DNA from: Micavibrio sp.
GTDB taxonomy: Bacteria > Pseudomonadota > Alphaproteobacteria > Micavibrionales > Micavibrionaceae
Assembly (NCBI GenBank): GCA_026989265.1
Contig: JALSJP010000001.1
Span: 62,001-126,000, forward strand
Length of the DNA stretch: 64,000 bases
Direction of reading: 5' to 3'
The position numbers and the translations under genes were made by a program. A model generated the notes under the pieces. It was not told the DNA's origin. It worked only from the letters and a program-made list of their open reading frames with translations, and ran no database searches. Every line of letters starts with the position of its first letter. Within the stretch, counting starts at the first letter, position 1. Below, in pieces: positions 27,297-36,138 of the stretch.

Positions 27297-28094
27297 CTAA
27301 TTTTTTGCTTTAATACCAGCTAAAAAACCAAGTATGTGAGATGACGCACCAAAATCATAAAGATTATTATGCTCCCCATCAGGAAAATTTATGAATTTCT
27401 TTGGTTCTTTTGCAGCTTTAAATAATTCTTCAGCCGAATAAAATGGTATTACTTGGTCTTTATTGCCATGAAGTATAATCAATGGAGCGCTTATATTTCC
27501 AATCTTTTCAATATTCATAAATCGATCTTTTAATAGATATTTAACAGGCACAAATGGGTATTGTTTGACTGCTATTTCTTGCAGGCTTGAAAACGGTACT
27601 TCAAGTATAAGCCCGCCTATATTATATTCAACAGCCATTTGAACAGCCGTGCCTGACCCTATGGATTCGCCGTAAATAACTATTTCCGACGATTGAAAGC
27701 CCTTTTCAGACATAAGCCAATCTATATAAGCGCGACCATCTTCGTAAAAGCCTTGCTCGCTTATATCACCAGAATTACCGCCATATCCGCGATATCCCGC
27801 AAGTAAAGCGCCATATCCAGCCTCTAAATAATATTGCACCTTATATAGGCGGTCTCCATAGTTACCAGAATTTCCATGAAAAAACACTATTACTGGTTTT
27901 GTTCTATCTTTTGGTGCAAAATACCAGCTTTCTAATTTTTGATTATCACGCGTAGTAACCTTGATAATTTCCGCGCCTTGCACTGGCGCAGGTCTAGAAT
28001 TATTGGGGAAATATATCAATGTTCTTTGTGTTACAAATAATGAGGCAACAAACAAAACATATATCAGCGCAGCACCTATGAGGAATATCTTCAT
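27297..28094 (-). CDS. Alpha/beta hydrolase, BEM46/ABHD-like, membrane-anchored
   Basis: The 265-residue product has an N-terminal hydrophobic anchor (residues 3-22), oxyanion region FFHGNSGN, nucleophile elbow YGESIGSG with the serine, an acid in LILHGNKDQVIPF and a catalytic His in DGEHNNLYDFG. The sequence resembles the BEM46/ABHD13/YfhR group. The substrate is not predictable. It starts 3 bp after the upstream ABC transporter stop, so it is cotranscribed and may act on envelope lipids. Confidence 0.85.
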   Translation of the reverse strand: MKIFLIGAALIYVLFVASLFVTQRTLIYFPNNSRPAPVQGAEIIKVTTRDNQKLESWYFAPKDRTKPVIVFFHGNSGNYGDRLYKVQYYLEAGYGALLAGYRGYGGNSGDISEQGFYEDGRAYIDWLMSEKGFQSSEIVIYGESIGSGTAVQMAVEYNIGGLILEVPFSSLQEIAVKQYPFVPVKYLLKDRFMNIEKIGNISAPLIILHGNKDQVIPFYSAEELFKAAKEPKKFINFPDGEHNNLYDFGASSHILGFLAGIKAKN

Positions 28095-28097
28095 TAC

Positions 28098-29873
28098 CTA
28101 TCCCTTAAGCCCCGTTTTATACATTTGCGAATAAAGCCCATTAGAAGCAAGTAATTCTTCATGGCTGCCCTGCTCTGCTATTCGCCCTTGATCTAGCACT
28201 ATAATTTGATCCGCAGATTGAACCGTTGTAAGCCTATGCGCGATAACCAGCGTCGTCCTGCCCCGCTCCAGCTCTTTAAGTGCCTTTTGAACCAATCTTT
28301 CTGACTCATTATCAAGCGCAGAAGTTGCCTCATCAAGCAGCAAAACAGGTGCATCACGCAAAATTGCACGCGCAATAGATATGCGCTGCTTTTGCCCGCC
28401 CGAAAGCTTAGCCCCTCTCTCACCCACTATGGTTTGATAACCATGGTCAAAGCCTTCGATAAAGTCATGCGCTGCGGCTGCTTTTGCTGCTTCGTAAACA
28501 TCCATGTCAGATGCATCAGAGCGACCATAGCGAATATTCTCCATTACGCTGTCATTGAATATTGTTATATCCTGAGCCACCATAGCAATATTATTGCGCA
28601 ATGAGCCGCGATCCAAATCCCTAACATCATGACCGCCTATTATAACCGAGCCTTCGCGCACATCATAAAAACGCGGTATTAAGTTCATGATTGTGCTTTT
28701 ACCACTGCCCGATGCGCCGACAAGGGCAGTAACTTGCCCCGCTTTAGCAGTAAAAGATACGCGGTTTACTGCTTTATTTATTGTATCCTCATAAGAAAAC
28801 TCAACATCTTTTAGGGTAATATCAAGTGCGCCTTTATCCAAAATCACAGCATTATTGCTATCCTGCAAAGATGATTTTCTATCAAGCATTTCAAATACGC
28901 GCTCTGTCGCGCCTAGACCTATTTGCAAAGTATTATTAAGCCGAGCTAGCTTTTTCATTGGCTCATAAGCAAGAGTAAATGCGGCAATGAATGAGGCTAA
29001 ATTACCAGGAGTGGTTCGCCCCGCGATAACCTCATAGCCGCCATATGCAATAATTCCAGCAAACACTATACCAACCAATATTTCATTAACTGGCGTGGAA
29101 AGGGTTGATACTTTAATTGATTTAATATTCAAGTCCCTAACTCTATGAATACCGCGTGAGACTTTTTTAACCTCGTAATCTTCCATGCTATAAGCCTTAA
29201 CAAGTCTAATGCCTTGAAAAGATTGTGATAGCAAATCAGACAGTCCCCCAAGCTCATTTTGAATATGCTTAGATATTTTCCGCAAACGCCTGCCTATATA
29301 TATAACAAAAATAGATAATAGCGGGAAAACAATGAAAGCCGCCAATGTTAGCTTCCAATCCCTAAAAAACATTAAACCAATTAAGAATATAAGCGTAAAC
29401 GCACTTTTCCCTAGTCCTGTTAAACTTCCCGTAACGGCAGAGCGCATGACATTTACATCATTAACCACGCGCGAGAGCAATTGACCGCTTGGGTTTGCAT
29501 GGAAAAACGCCATATCAAGGCGCATAAGGTGAGAAAATAAATCCCCCTGAACATCAGAAACAATATGATGCCCTACCTTGTTCATTAAAATAGTGTGGAT
29601 ATATGTTGTAATGCCGCGTAAAGCAAAAGTCACAGCAACCGCAAGCGATACGGGAACAATCATTTCTGCTTTGCCTGCATATAAAACATCATCCAATATG
29701 GGCTGCATCAGCGCAGCTATAACCGCAGTCATAGCTGCTGCAAAAGCCATGAAAAATATGGCTATTCCTAACTGCCCCCAATATGGAGAAAGATACTCCC
29801 GCGCAAGTCTTTTGACTAATTCAATAGTATTGGACTTGTTCTCTTTATTTTTTTGCATTATAGCATCTATCAC
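28098..29873 (-). CDS. ABC exporter, fused membrane and ATPase domains, MsbA-like
   Basis: The 591-residue half-transporter has six membrane helices through about residue 320 and a nucleotide-binding domain with Walker A GASGSGKST, signature LSGGQKQR and Walker B LLLDEATSALD. Length and sequence fit the MsbA/lipid-exporter branch of type IV ABC exporters. Given the surrounding lipid A genes it probably flips lipid A, but multidrug export cannot be excluded. The first in-frame start is GTG at 29873; an ATG at 29858 is an alternative. Confidence 0.85.
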   Translation of the reverse strand: MIDAIMQKNKENKSNTIELVKRLAREYLSPYWGQLGIAIFFMAFAAAMTAVIAALMQPILDDVLYAGKAEMIVPVSLAVAVTFALRGITTYIHTILMNKVGHHIVSDVQGDLFSHLMRLDMAFFHANPSGQLLSRVVNDVNVMRSAVTGSLTGLGKSAFTLIFLIGLMFFRDWKLTLAAFIVFPLLSIFVIYIGRRLRKISKHIQNELGGLSDLLSQSFQGIRLVKAYSMEDYEVKKVSRGIHRVRDLNIKSIKVSTLSTPVNEILVGIVFAGIIAYGGYEVIAGRTTPGNLASFIAAFTLAYEPMKKLARLNNTLQIGLGATERVFEMLDRKSSLQDSNNAVILDKGALDITLKDVEFSYEDTINKAVNRVSFTAKAGQVTALVGASGSGKSTIMNLIPRFYDVREGSVIIGGHDVRDLDRGSLRNNIAMVAQDITIFNDSVMENIRYGRSDASDMDVYEAAKAAAAHDFIEGFDHGYQTIVGERGAKLSGGQKQRISIARAILRDAPVLLLDEATSALDNESERLVQKALKELERGRTTLVIAHRLTTVQSADQIIVLDQGRIAEQGSHEELLASNGLYSQMYKTGLKG

Positions 29874-29950
29874 GCTTATTAAATTAATGTCTTTGTGTTA
29901 TAATTGAAAAAGATAAAATATCAAAGACTAAACTATATGTAGGAAATATT

Positions 29951-30937
29951 GTGACTTTTAGCATTGAAAACGGGCAAGCTGGTTTAGGTTTAGCATTAGG
30001 AAGCGGCATGTCTCGCGGTCTAGCACATATTGGGGTGTTAAAAGTCCTTAATAAGCACAATATATTTCCCTCTATCGTTGCTGGAACATCCATAGGATCA
30101 GTTGTTGGTGGCTGCTACCTTGCTGGAAAGCTTGATGATTTTGAAGAATGGGCATTATCACTTAACCGCCTTAAAATATTATCATATCTTGATTTCAGAG
30201 TGCGCAGCGCAGGGCTTGTTGGCGGTAAACGCCTTAAAAAAACATTGGGTGAGCATTTTAGCGATACAAAATTTGAAGATCTACCGCATAAATTCATCTG
30301 CATAGCAACCGACCTTGCCACAGGTCATGAGGTATGGCTTAGAGATGGTGACTTAATGAATGCGATGACAGCGTCATTTGCGTTGCCCGGTGTATTCCCT
30401 CCCGTAAATATCGATGGGCGCAACCTTGTTGACGGGGCGCTTGTAAATCCATGCCCTATATCGCCATGTCAAGCTCTTGGCGCACGCATGACAATAGCCA
30501 TTGACCTTAACACCGATCTTATTGGTAAATCGACTAAAGCAGGAAATAATTATCAAACAATAGCAGGGTTTGACGTGTTTAATAATAGTGATGTCCCGCC
30601 AGAGCAGCAAAAGAAATTCAAAGCTTCCGCGCTATCTCGCCGCCTTTTCCGTAGAGAAAAGAATGACCCTAGCCTTTTTGGCGTTATGGTTTCAGGGCTT
30701 GGGATTATACAAGACCGCCTAACTCGATCAAGGCTAGCTGGAGAACCGCCCGACATCCACATAAGACCACCAATTGGTCATATTGGGCTGATGGAATTTG
30801 AAAAAGCAGAAGAGCTTATAAAATTGGGAGAGGACGCTACAGAAAAGCTTATCCCTGAAATTAAAGCCGCCATGATGGTTTTGCTAGACCCTGATGTTGC
30901 CAAAAAATGCGTGGAAATGGATAATAAATCTCATTAA
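29951..30937 (+). CDS. Patatin-like phospholipase, RssA family
   Basis: The 328-residue product has the oxyanion glycine motif LALGSGMSRGLAH, the nucleophile GTSIGS with serine, and the catalytic aspartate in DGALVNPCP, the Ser-Asp dyad of patatins. The C-terminal part (TRSRLAGEPPDIHIRPPIGHIGLMEF) is like RssA/NTE proteins of Proteobacteria. It probably hydrolyses lysophospholipids on the cytoplasmic side. It starts with GTG, with AGGAAA a few bases upstream. It is divergent from the ABC exporter. Confidence 0.88.
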   Translation: MTFSIENGQAGLGLALGSGMSRGLAHIGVLKVLNKHNIFPSIVAGTSIGSVVGGCYLAGKLDDFEEWALSLNRLKILSYLDFRVRSAGLVGGKRLKKTLGEHFSDTKFEDLPHKFICIATDLATGHEVWLRDGDLMNAMTASFALPGVFPPVNIDGRNLVDGALVNPCPISPCQALGARMTIAIDLNTDLIGKSTKAGNNYQTIAGFDVFNNSDVPPEQQKKFKASALSRRLFRREKNDPSLFGVMVSGLGIIQDRLTRSRLAGEPPDIHIRPPIGHIGLMEFEKAEELIKLGEDATEKLIPEIKAAMMVLLDPDVAKKCVEMDNKSH

Positions 30938-30966
30938 GAAAATAACAGCTCTATACTTACTTAAGC

Positions 30967-31911
30967 TCACTTATCGCGTCTTTTATGTTTACGATCAGGC
31001 AATGCCTTACCCCAAACCATATCATCAACAAGATAATTAGGGCGGACACCATTATATTGACGAACAAGTATATTAAGCGCCCTATCTGTTTCCGCAAGAT
31101 CTTCACTATCACCAAATACCGAAGAATGCACCCCGCGCTTAACAAGGCATGTATCTATATTAGCAAGTGACCCGCCCAAGATATCATGAGCCATAGTATC
31201 GCCGACCATAACTGTTTGCCCAGGATAAATATCTTCTTTTTGAAGTAACCTTATGCAATGCTGATAAATAGGCTGATGCGGCTTTCCTATATACTCAACA
31301 ATTCCTCCAAAATCTTTATAGCGTGCAGCAATTGTCCCAGGCCCCATAATATTTTGACCGCCCATTATGCCCAAACTATCAGGGTTAGCGCAAATTGCCT
31401 TTAAATTATAACGTGCGGATTCTTTTAATAAAGGCTCATAATCTTCTAATATTTTATCAGGAGCATCACTCCCGCTAATAATTAAAAAATCAGCATTTTT
31501 AGGGTTTTCAACAACTTCAATATCAAGCCCATCAACAATAGTTCTATCGCCGCCTCGGCTTATCAATACGCATTTCTTACCAATATCTTTAAAATAACCC
31601 TCAGACTGCTCATCAAGCCCCTGCCACGTTACCTCACCCGAAGTTATTATTCCGTCATATAAATCAGAAGTAATCCCCAACTCACTTAAGCGATCAGCAT
31701 TTGTCTGCGCGCGCTTACCAGAATTTGAAAGTATGATGATATATTTATGACGCTCTTTAAGCTCTGTCAGACAATTAATGACACCATCATATGCCTTAAC
31801 ACCATCATGTAAAACGCCCCACTGATCAATAATGAAGCCAGAATAACCATCCGATATATCAGATATGCCCGCGCAAAATTTTGTTTTACTTACCTTAGAT
31901 GACCCTTGCAA
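30967..31911 (-). CDS. HAD-superfamily hydrolase, subfamily IIA (TIGR01459-like)
   Basis: The 314-residue product has motif I FIIDQWGVLHDG, motif II in IIILSNSGKRAQ, and GKPHQPIYQHC and MVGDTMAHDILGGSLAN as motifs III/IV. The DxWGxxHDG form of motif I is typical of the TIGR01459 group common in alphaproteobacteria, related to NagD phosphatases. The substrate is unknown, probably a sugar or nucleotide phosphate. The start appears to be TTG at 31911; no nearby in-frame ATG precedes the domain. It is convergent with the patatin gene. Confidence 0.85.
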   Translation of the reverse strand: MQGSSKVSKTKFCAGISDISDGYSGFIIDQWGVLHDGVKAYDGVINCLTELKERHKYIIILSNSGKRAQTNADRLSELGITSDLYDGIITSGEVTWQGLDEQSEGYFKDIGKKCVLISRGGDRTIVDGLDIEVVENPKNADFLIISGSDAPDKILEDYEPLLKESARYNLKAICANPDSLGIMGGQNIMGPGTIAARYKDFGGIVEYIGKPHQPIYQHCIRLLQKEDIYPGQTVMVGDTMAHDILGGSLANIDTCLVKRGVHSSVFGDSEDLAETDRALNILVRQYNGVRPNYLVDDMVWGKALPDRKHKRRDK

Positions 31912-32004
31912 TGAAACTACCCCTTACACATAAACATCAAATTACTATGTCGCATTATGCCACAACAAATAATGTAATCAATAAGCTTTTACAAAAAGTA
32001 AATT

Positions 32005-33450
32005 TTATTTGTTTTTAAGGGTTTGGATATATTTTTTAACATCCCTTTTTATCTCAGGAGCGAATATATAGAGCGCGATAATATTAGGAATTGCCAAAGC
32101 AAAGAACATTGCGTCCGTTAGGTTAACAACATTTGCGATATCTGCCGAAGCCCCAATCACAAGGGAGAAGCAAAATAACAGCTTAAAAGAAATTCCAACC
32201 CATTTATTTTCACCAAATAGATAAGCTAATGATTTCATGCCATAGTAAAACCACGTAATCATTGTCGAAAATGCAAATAAACAAACAACCAAAGCAAGCA
32301 TATATTTAAACTCTGGAATGGCGCTTTCAAATGCGCGCGAGGTAAGCTCCACCCCTTCCATGCCATTGGCTTGATCATATACGCCAGTTACAACAATGAC
32401 TAGCGCCGTAATGCTGCAAATAACCACAGTATCAATGAAAGGACCAAGCATTCCAACCATTCCTTGGGATACTGGTGAGTTGGTTTTTGCCGCCGCATGT
32501 ACAATAGCAGCAGACCCTATTCCAGCTTCATTAGAGAAGAATGCCCGCTGCGCCCCTATCAAGAGAGCGCCTATAAATCCACCATAGCCTGCCTCAGGTG
32601 AAAAGGCTTGTGTTATAATGTTCATAAAGGCACTTGGCACTTGATGTGCATTTAGCCCAAGAACCGCTAAACCTGATATAATGTAGATTGCCGCCATTAA
32701 TGGTACAAGGCGCGATGCCACGCTTGCAATAGATTTAATTCCGCCAAATATAACCGCGCCAACAAGCACAGCCACAAACAGACCAAACATCCAGCCACTA
32801 CCCGCTAGAAAGCTGTTATCGCCGCCCGTTACATTAACAACTTGGGCGAAAGCTTGGTTGATTTGAAACATGTTACCGCCAGAAATAGATGCTCCGATGC
32901 AAAATACAGCAAACATAGCGGCAAAGAACACACCAACTCCGTGCATTCCATTGCGATCGAAGGCTTCGCGCAAATAATACATAGGCCCTCCAGCAATTTT
33001 TTCTGGATTTTCAGGATCAGGGTGAGTGCGGTATTTAACTGCCAATGTGATTTCAGTGAACTTAGATGACATACCAATAAAGCCCATAACTACCATCCAA
33101 AATACAGCCCCTGGTCCGCCTAGGGATACAGCAATAGCAACGCCGCCAATATTACCCAGCCCTACTGTCCCTGACAATGATGACATAAGGGCTTGGAATC
33201 GGGTTATTTGTCCATCTTGAGCATCTTTTTCTTTAGGTTTCAAAAGACTAATAGCATGCCCAAAATATCGAATATTAATAAAGCCAAGGTAAATTGTGAA
33301 AAATGCGCCCGCCCCAATAAGCCATAATAATATAAGTTTTAAGTCTGCCCCACCGCCAACAGGAACACTATAAAATACTATTTCATTAGCTTTTGCAGAT
33401 ATTGGCTCGATAAACTCATTAATAGTTTTATCTATATTACTCAGCTCCAT
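32005..33450 (-). CDS. Alanine/glycine:sodium symporter, AgcS family
   Basis: The 481-residue membrane protein has about 11 helices and AgcS signatures: RFQALMSSLSGTVGLGNIGGVA, GPGAVFWMVVMGFIGMSSKF, and FFSNEAGIGSAAIVHAAAK. It imports alanine or glycine with Na+. AAGGA lies 6 nt before the ATG. It starts 3 bp after the upstream secreted-protein gene, suggesting one transcript. An NhaD antiporter elsewhere in the window is consistent with use of sodium gradients. Confidence 0.93.
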   Translation of the reverse strand: MELSNIDKTINEFIEPISAKANEIVFYSVPVGGGADLKLILLWLIGAGAFFTIYLGFINIRYFGHAISLLKPKEKDAQDGQITRFQALMSSLSGTVGLGNIGGVAIAVSLGGPGAVFWMVVMGFIGMSSKFTEITLAVKYRTHPDPENPEKIAGGPMYYLREAFDRNGMHGVGVFFAAMFAVFCIGASISGGNMFQINQAFAQVVNVTGGDNSFLAGSGWMFGLFVAVLVGAVIFGGIKSIASVASRLVPLMAAIYIISGLAVLGLNAHQVPSAFMNIITQAFSPEAGYGGFIGALLIGAQRAFFSNEAGIGSAAIVHAAAKTNSPVSQGMVGMLGPFIDTVVICSITALVIVVTGVYDQANGMEGVELTSRAFESAIPEFKYMLALVVCLFAFSTMITWFYYGMKSLAYLFGENKWVGISFKLLFCFSLVIGASADIANVVNLTDAMFFALAIPNIIALYIFAPEIKRDVKKYIQTLKNK

Positions 33451-33453
33451 AAG

Positions 33454-33930
33454 CTATCCTTCGCATAGGGGGTTCGATACTTCATGACCAGCAAATGGCG
33501 TGGCTGCCCACCTGCGAAGTGTAGCGCCGCTCATTTTTGCAACCTGCCCAATGCGAGATGCAAATGTCTTGCAAAAAATATCAGGGCGCATTTCTGCTGC
33601 GTCATTAGATATTTTATTAGCAAACTCAGTTCTAAGTTTATGCATAGCCTTGTCAGGGTTTTTTATATTATTATCACGCATATAATCCATTAATATTTTT
33701 TCATATGTAGAAAATAATTTCTCATGCTTAGTGGTGAATTTTTTATGCTCCATATATAAGTTATTGCCATTAGCGTCTGCCATATGCGCGCAATTAAGAC
33801 CAATTACCATAAGTTCACTATGAATGCGGATACCTTGTTCTGCTTCAGCTTCAAGCTTCGTGTAACATGAATTTGCATAGGATGTGCTTGAAAATATGAT
33901 CGTAAACAATAACAATAATAAAAATTTCAT
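33454..33930 (-). CDS. Secreted four-cysteine hypothetical protein
   Basis: The 158-residue product has a signal peptide (residues 1-19, ending SYA) and a helical mature domain with four cysteines after cleavage: NSCYTK, LNCAHM, IFCKTF and NPLCEG. The segment EQGIRIHSELMVIGLNC resembles uncharacterised exported proteins of alphaproteobacteria that I recall without a functional name. Two disulfides are likely. It lies 3 bp ahead of agcS. Function is unknown. Confidence 0.75.
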   Translation of the reverse strand: MKFLLLLLFTIIFSSTSYANSCYTKLEAEAEQGIRIHSELMVIGLNCAHMADANGNNLYMEHKKFTTKHEKLFSTYEKILMDYMRDNNIKNPDKAMHKLRTEFANKISNDAAEMRPDIFCKTFASRIGQVAKMSGATLRRWAATPFAGHEVSNPLCEG

Positions 33931-33986
33931 TACCCACTAACTACCCTATTGTTTTATCTCTAGACTGGAAAATATAGATTATTATC

Positions 33987-34008
33987 TGCCAAACTGTTGA
34001 ATTTGGCA
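33987..34008. repeat. Inverted repeat between tRNA-Arg and the secreted-protein gene
   Basis: TGCCAAA (33987-33993) and TTTGGCA (34002-34008) are perfect inverted arms around an 8-nt loop. No T-run follows on either strand, so it is not a standard terminator. It may be an operator or a processing hairpin for the upstream tRNA-Arg transcript. Nothing else is recognised in 33931-34127. Confidence 0.4.
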
Positions 34009-34127
34009 AGCCTTATTTTGAAAGTAATGAGAACACTTCAGCGACATTTATATGAGGTGTTTATACAGGATTTTCCACGAGTAAGTTAAGGCTTGAGCGC
34101 AAAAGTGCAGCTTGCAGAATAATAAAA

Positions 34128-34204
34128 TGGTGCGCCCGAGAGGATTCGAACCCCTGACTTCCTGATCCGTAATCAGGCACTCTATCCAACTGAGCTACGG
34201 GCGC
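34128..34204 (-). tRNA. tRNA-Arg(ACG)
   Basis: A 77-nt cloverleaf with acceptor GCGCCCG/CGGGCGC, anticodon loop TTACGGA (ACG, read as ICG after deamination), T-loop GTTCGAATC and an encoded CCA. Confidence 0.97.
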
Positions 34205-34315
34205 ATGTTTGCGTAAAAGCAGGCGGAATATACTCCAATAATTTTTACTTTGCAAGCAAAGATGATGCATAAAAAGAAAAAACATCTACTAGCTCTAAAT
34301 GTTTTCCATATAAAC

Positions 34316-34345
34316 TTGACTGAGGTAGCATAGATGCTTTATCAT
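34316..34345 (+). promoter_or_regulatory. Candidate promoter for the orphan two-gene unit
   Basis: TTGACT (34316-34321), an 18 bp spacer and TATCAT (34340-34345) lie 34 bp before the ATG at 34380. A GGTGA ribosome site is close to the ATG. This gives the unit its own transcription start. Nothing else is recognised in 34205-34379. Confidence 0.5.
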
Positions 34346-34379
34346 ATGTGTAATTAAATAACATAAATATGGTGATAAA

Positions 34380-34793
34380 ATGAGTGTTAAACCAACCAAT
34401 AATTCCGAAGCAGTTGAATACACAACTAACTTTATTGTTTTCACTGAAGGAGGTGAATTTAAGTGGGCTATCTGTGACTTTATTTCAGGCAATGAATATG
34501 GTGATAATGCTTTTGATATAGACAATAAAATCATAGCTTTAAGAGATGGGGACGGTGCAATATCAAAAGAGCAGCTAGACCTATTAATCAAAGAATATTG
34601 GGAACACCTGCCTAAGGGTATTAAGGGCACTCACCCAAATTATGAAACCATAAAAACAACAAACGATGATGATGATTCATTTACATCTCTAATTGATTTT
34701 GCTGGAGGGGAGACTGAAGCTCTCCAGCTTCTCCATGAAAATGGCTTTGATATGATTGATACAGATGCCCCAAATCAAGAATGCTCGCCATAG
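34380..34793 (+). CDS. Hypothetical acidic protein, first gene of orphan pair
   Basis: I do not recognise this 137-residue protein. It is acidic and soluble-looking, with no signal peptide or membrane segment. The N-terminal half (NFIVFTEGGEFKWAICDF, IDNKIIALRDGDGAISKEQLDLLIKEYW) alternates strands and a helix. A low-complexity NDDDDSF linker precedes a helical tail (LIDFAGGETEALQLLHENGFD). It has its own promoter and ribosome site. Its stop is one base before the ATG of the membrane protein downstream, indicating coupled synthesis and probably joint function. Confidence 0.7.
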   Translation: MSVKPTNNSEAVEYTTNFIVFTEGGEFKWAICDFISGNEYGDNAFDIDNKIIALRDGDGAISKEQLDLLIKEYWEHLPKGIKGTHPNYETIKTTNDDDDSFTSLIDFAGGETEALQLLHENGFDMIDTDAPNQECSP

Positions 34794-34794
34794 T

Positions 34795-36096
34795 ATGATG
34801 GATGAAATCAAACCAAATTTTAAAAAAAGCGCCTCTTCCCAAGAAATACATAGTTGGGACGATCCCTATTGGCAGGAAAAAACGCCAATTGCTCTAATTG
34901 TTCATTCTTTGGCGCAAAAACACAAGGATGTTGAGGAAAATCACCTCGCAAAAAGAAAGGAAATTGTTTCCGATACTGTGCCAGCATTAGTTGGATTATA
35001 TGAGCAATCTATCCCATTACTAGCTTTTACCGCACTAGCTGGAGTTATTGTATATACGCTGCATGCACAGGCAAAGACAAGTGATGAAGAATATCATGAG
35101 TTGCTTAAAATTTGGGCAGAATATAAGAATAACGACAAAGATGAAAATCGCGAATATGCAGAAAACATTGTTAAAGAACGCATTTCAGAAATGAATATCA
35201 AGCTAAGCGATATACATATAACAGATATTGAAGAGCTTAATATTGCTATGAGTTATGCAGAGAAACAAGCTAAAGAGCGTGGTTTGATTCCACACAAAAA
35301 AGTAACAGCCAAAGATGTGCAGCAAATGGACGGAAGGCTAAAGCAAGTGGCAAACAAATATGGTAAAGCAATCACAAATAATATTGTATCACCAGTTTTA
35401 GACACCATGGCTTTTTATGTTGAGGCTACTAAAAGCTGTTTTGCTGACCTTAAAAGTCCCGGGAAAGCTTTTGACGGGGTTGCTGATGGGGTTACCACAA
35501 GTAAGGCTATATTTACTGACAGGCGCTCAACAAGGCAACGCCGAGAGGAGCGCAAGCACCATAAAGAAAAAGTTAAGTTTATAAAGAGGAAAACCGCAGA
35601 GCTTCCAAAATCAACCGTAATTAAAGCAAATATAGCTTTAGAAGCGGCTAAGCGCTATAGCGATATCATTGAAAACATAGAAGACTACAATCCTAAACAA
35701 GGCAAAGCCTTGCTTGGCTTCGGTTTTGCAACGGGGCTTGCTGGTGTTGGTTTAATTGGCTTGGGGGCGAGCGGCGCGGAATCTGTATATGCCGTGAATG
35801 GTTTAGAAGGAAATATACTTCAAATAGGTGCAGGCATATGGGGGCTTGCTCTTGGTATTGGCTCATGGGGACAAACTGGTGGCGGGGCTAAATACTATCA
35901 CGACGCACTGCATGGAGAACGCGCATTAGAGGCGCAAGAGCATAAGTCTCTTGCTAAGTCATATAAAAATCTAGTTGAGGGTGCAAAAAGAAATAAGGAT
36001 AAGCCGCGAGCATCTGCTCTGCCCATTAATTGGAGATCAGATCGTGCGGACTTGCATGTTTTACCTAGATCCCAAGATGATAACACCCCCAGTTAA
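34795..36096 (+). CDS. Hypothetical membrane protein with glycine-rich C-terminal helices, second gene of orphan pair
   Basis: The product is 433 residues from the ATG at 34795, one base after the previous stop; the frame also opens upstream to 34756. Visible regions: a charged N-terminus; a membrane helix near residues 70-90 (PLLAFTALAGVIVYTL); a long helical, charged middle; a very basic stretch near 245-268 (RRSTRQRREERKHHKEK); and two glycine-rich hydrophobic segments near 304-328 and 341-357 (GFGFATGLAGVGLIGLG; IGAGIWGLALGIGSWG). I know no family for it. The closely packed glycines suggest helix-helix packing in a membrane. An effector, toxin or envelope role are all possible. Confidence 0.7.
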   Translation: MMDEIKPNFKKSASSQEIHSWDDPYWQEKTPIALIVHSLAQKHKDVEENHLAKRKEIVSDTVPALVGLYEQSIPLLAFTALAGVIVYTLHAQAKTSDEEYHELLKIWAEYKNNDKDENREYAENIVKERISEMNIKLSDIHITDIEELNIAMSYAEKQAKERGLIPHKKVTAKDVQQMDGRLKQVANKYGKAITNNIVSPVLDTMAFYVEATKSCFADLKSPGKAFDGVADGVTTSKAIFTDRRSTRQRREERKHHKEKVKFIKRKTAELPKSTVIKANIALEAAKRYSDIIENIEDYNPKQGKALLGFGFATGLAGVGLIGLGASGAESVYAVNGLEGNILQIGAGIWGLALGIGSWGQTGGGAKYYHDALHGERALEAQEHKSLAKSYKNLVEGAKRNKDKPRASALPINWRSDRADLHVLPRSQDDNTPS

Positions 36097-36103
36097 AAAG
36101 CTC

Positions 36104-36131
36104 TTGACCATGCGCCCCTATCCTTTAGGAT
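36104..36131 (+). promoter_or_regulatory. Candidate promoter for olsBA with a near-leaderless start
   Basis: TTGACC (36104-36109), a 16 bp spacer and TAGGAT (36126-36131) end only 7 bp before the olsB ATG at 36139. Transcription would begin at or within a base or two of the start codon. The -10 overlaps a small palindrome ATCCT-TT-AGGAT (36120-36131). No Shine-Dalgarno lies before the ATG. Confidence 0.4.
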
Positions 36132-36138
36132 GCCTTAA

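Noticed and set aside
34061-34285. Minus-strand frame spanning tRNA-Arg(ACG)
   Set aside because: It translates the tRNA itself (VAQLDRVPDYGSGSQGFESSRAH is a known tRNA artefact type), so it is not a protein.
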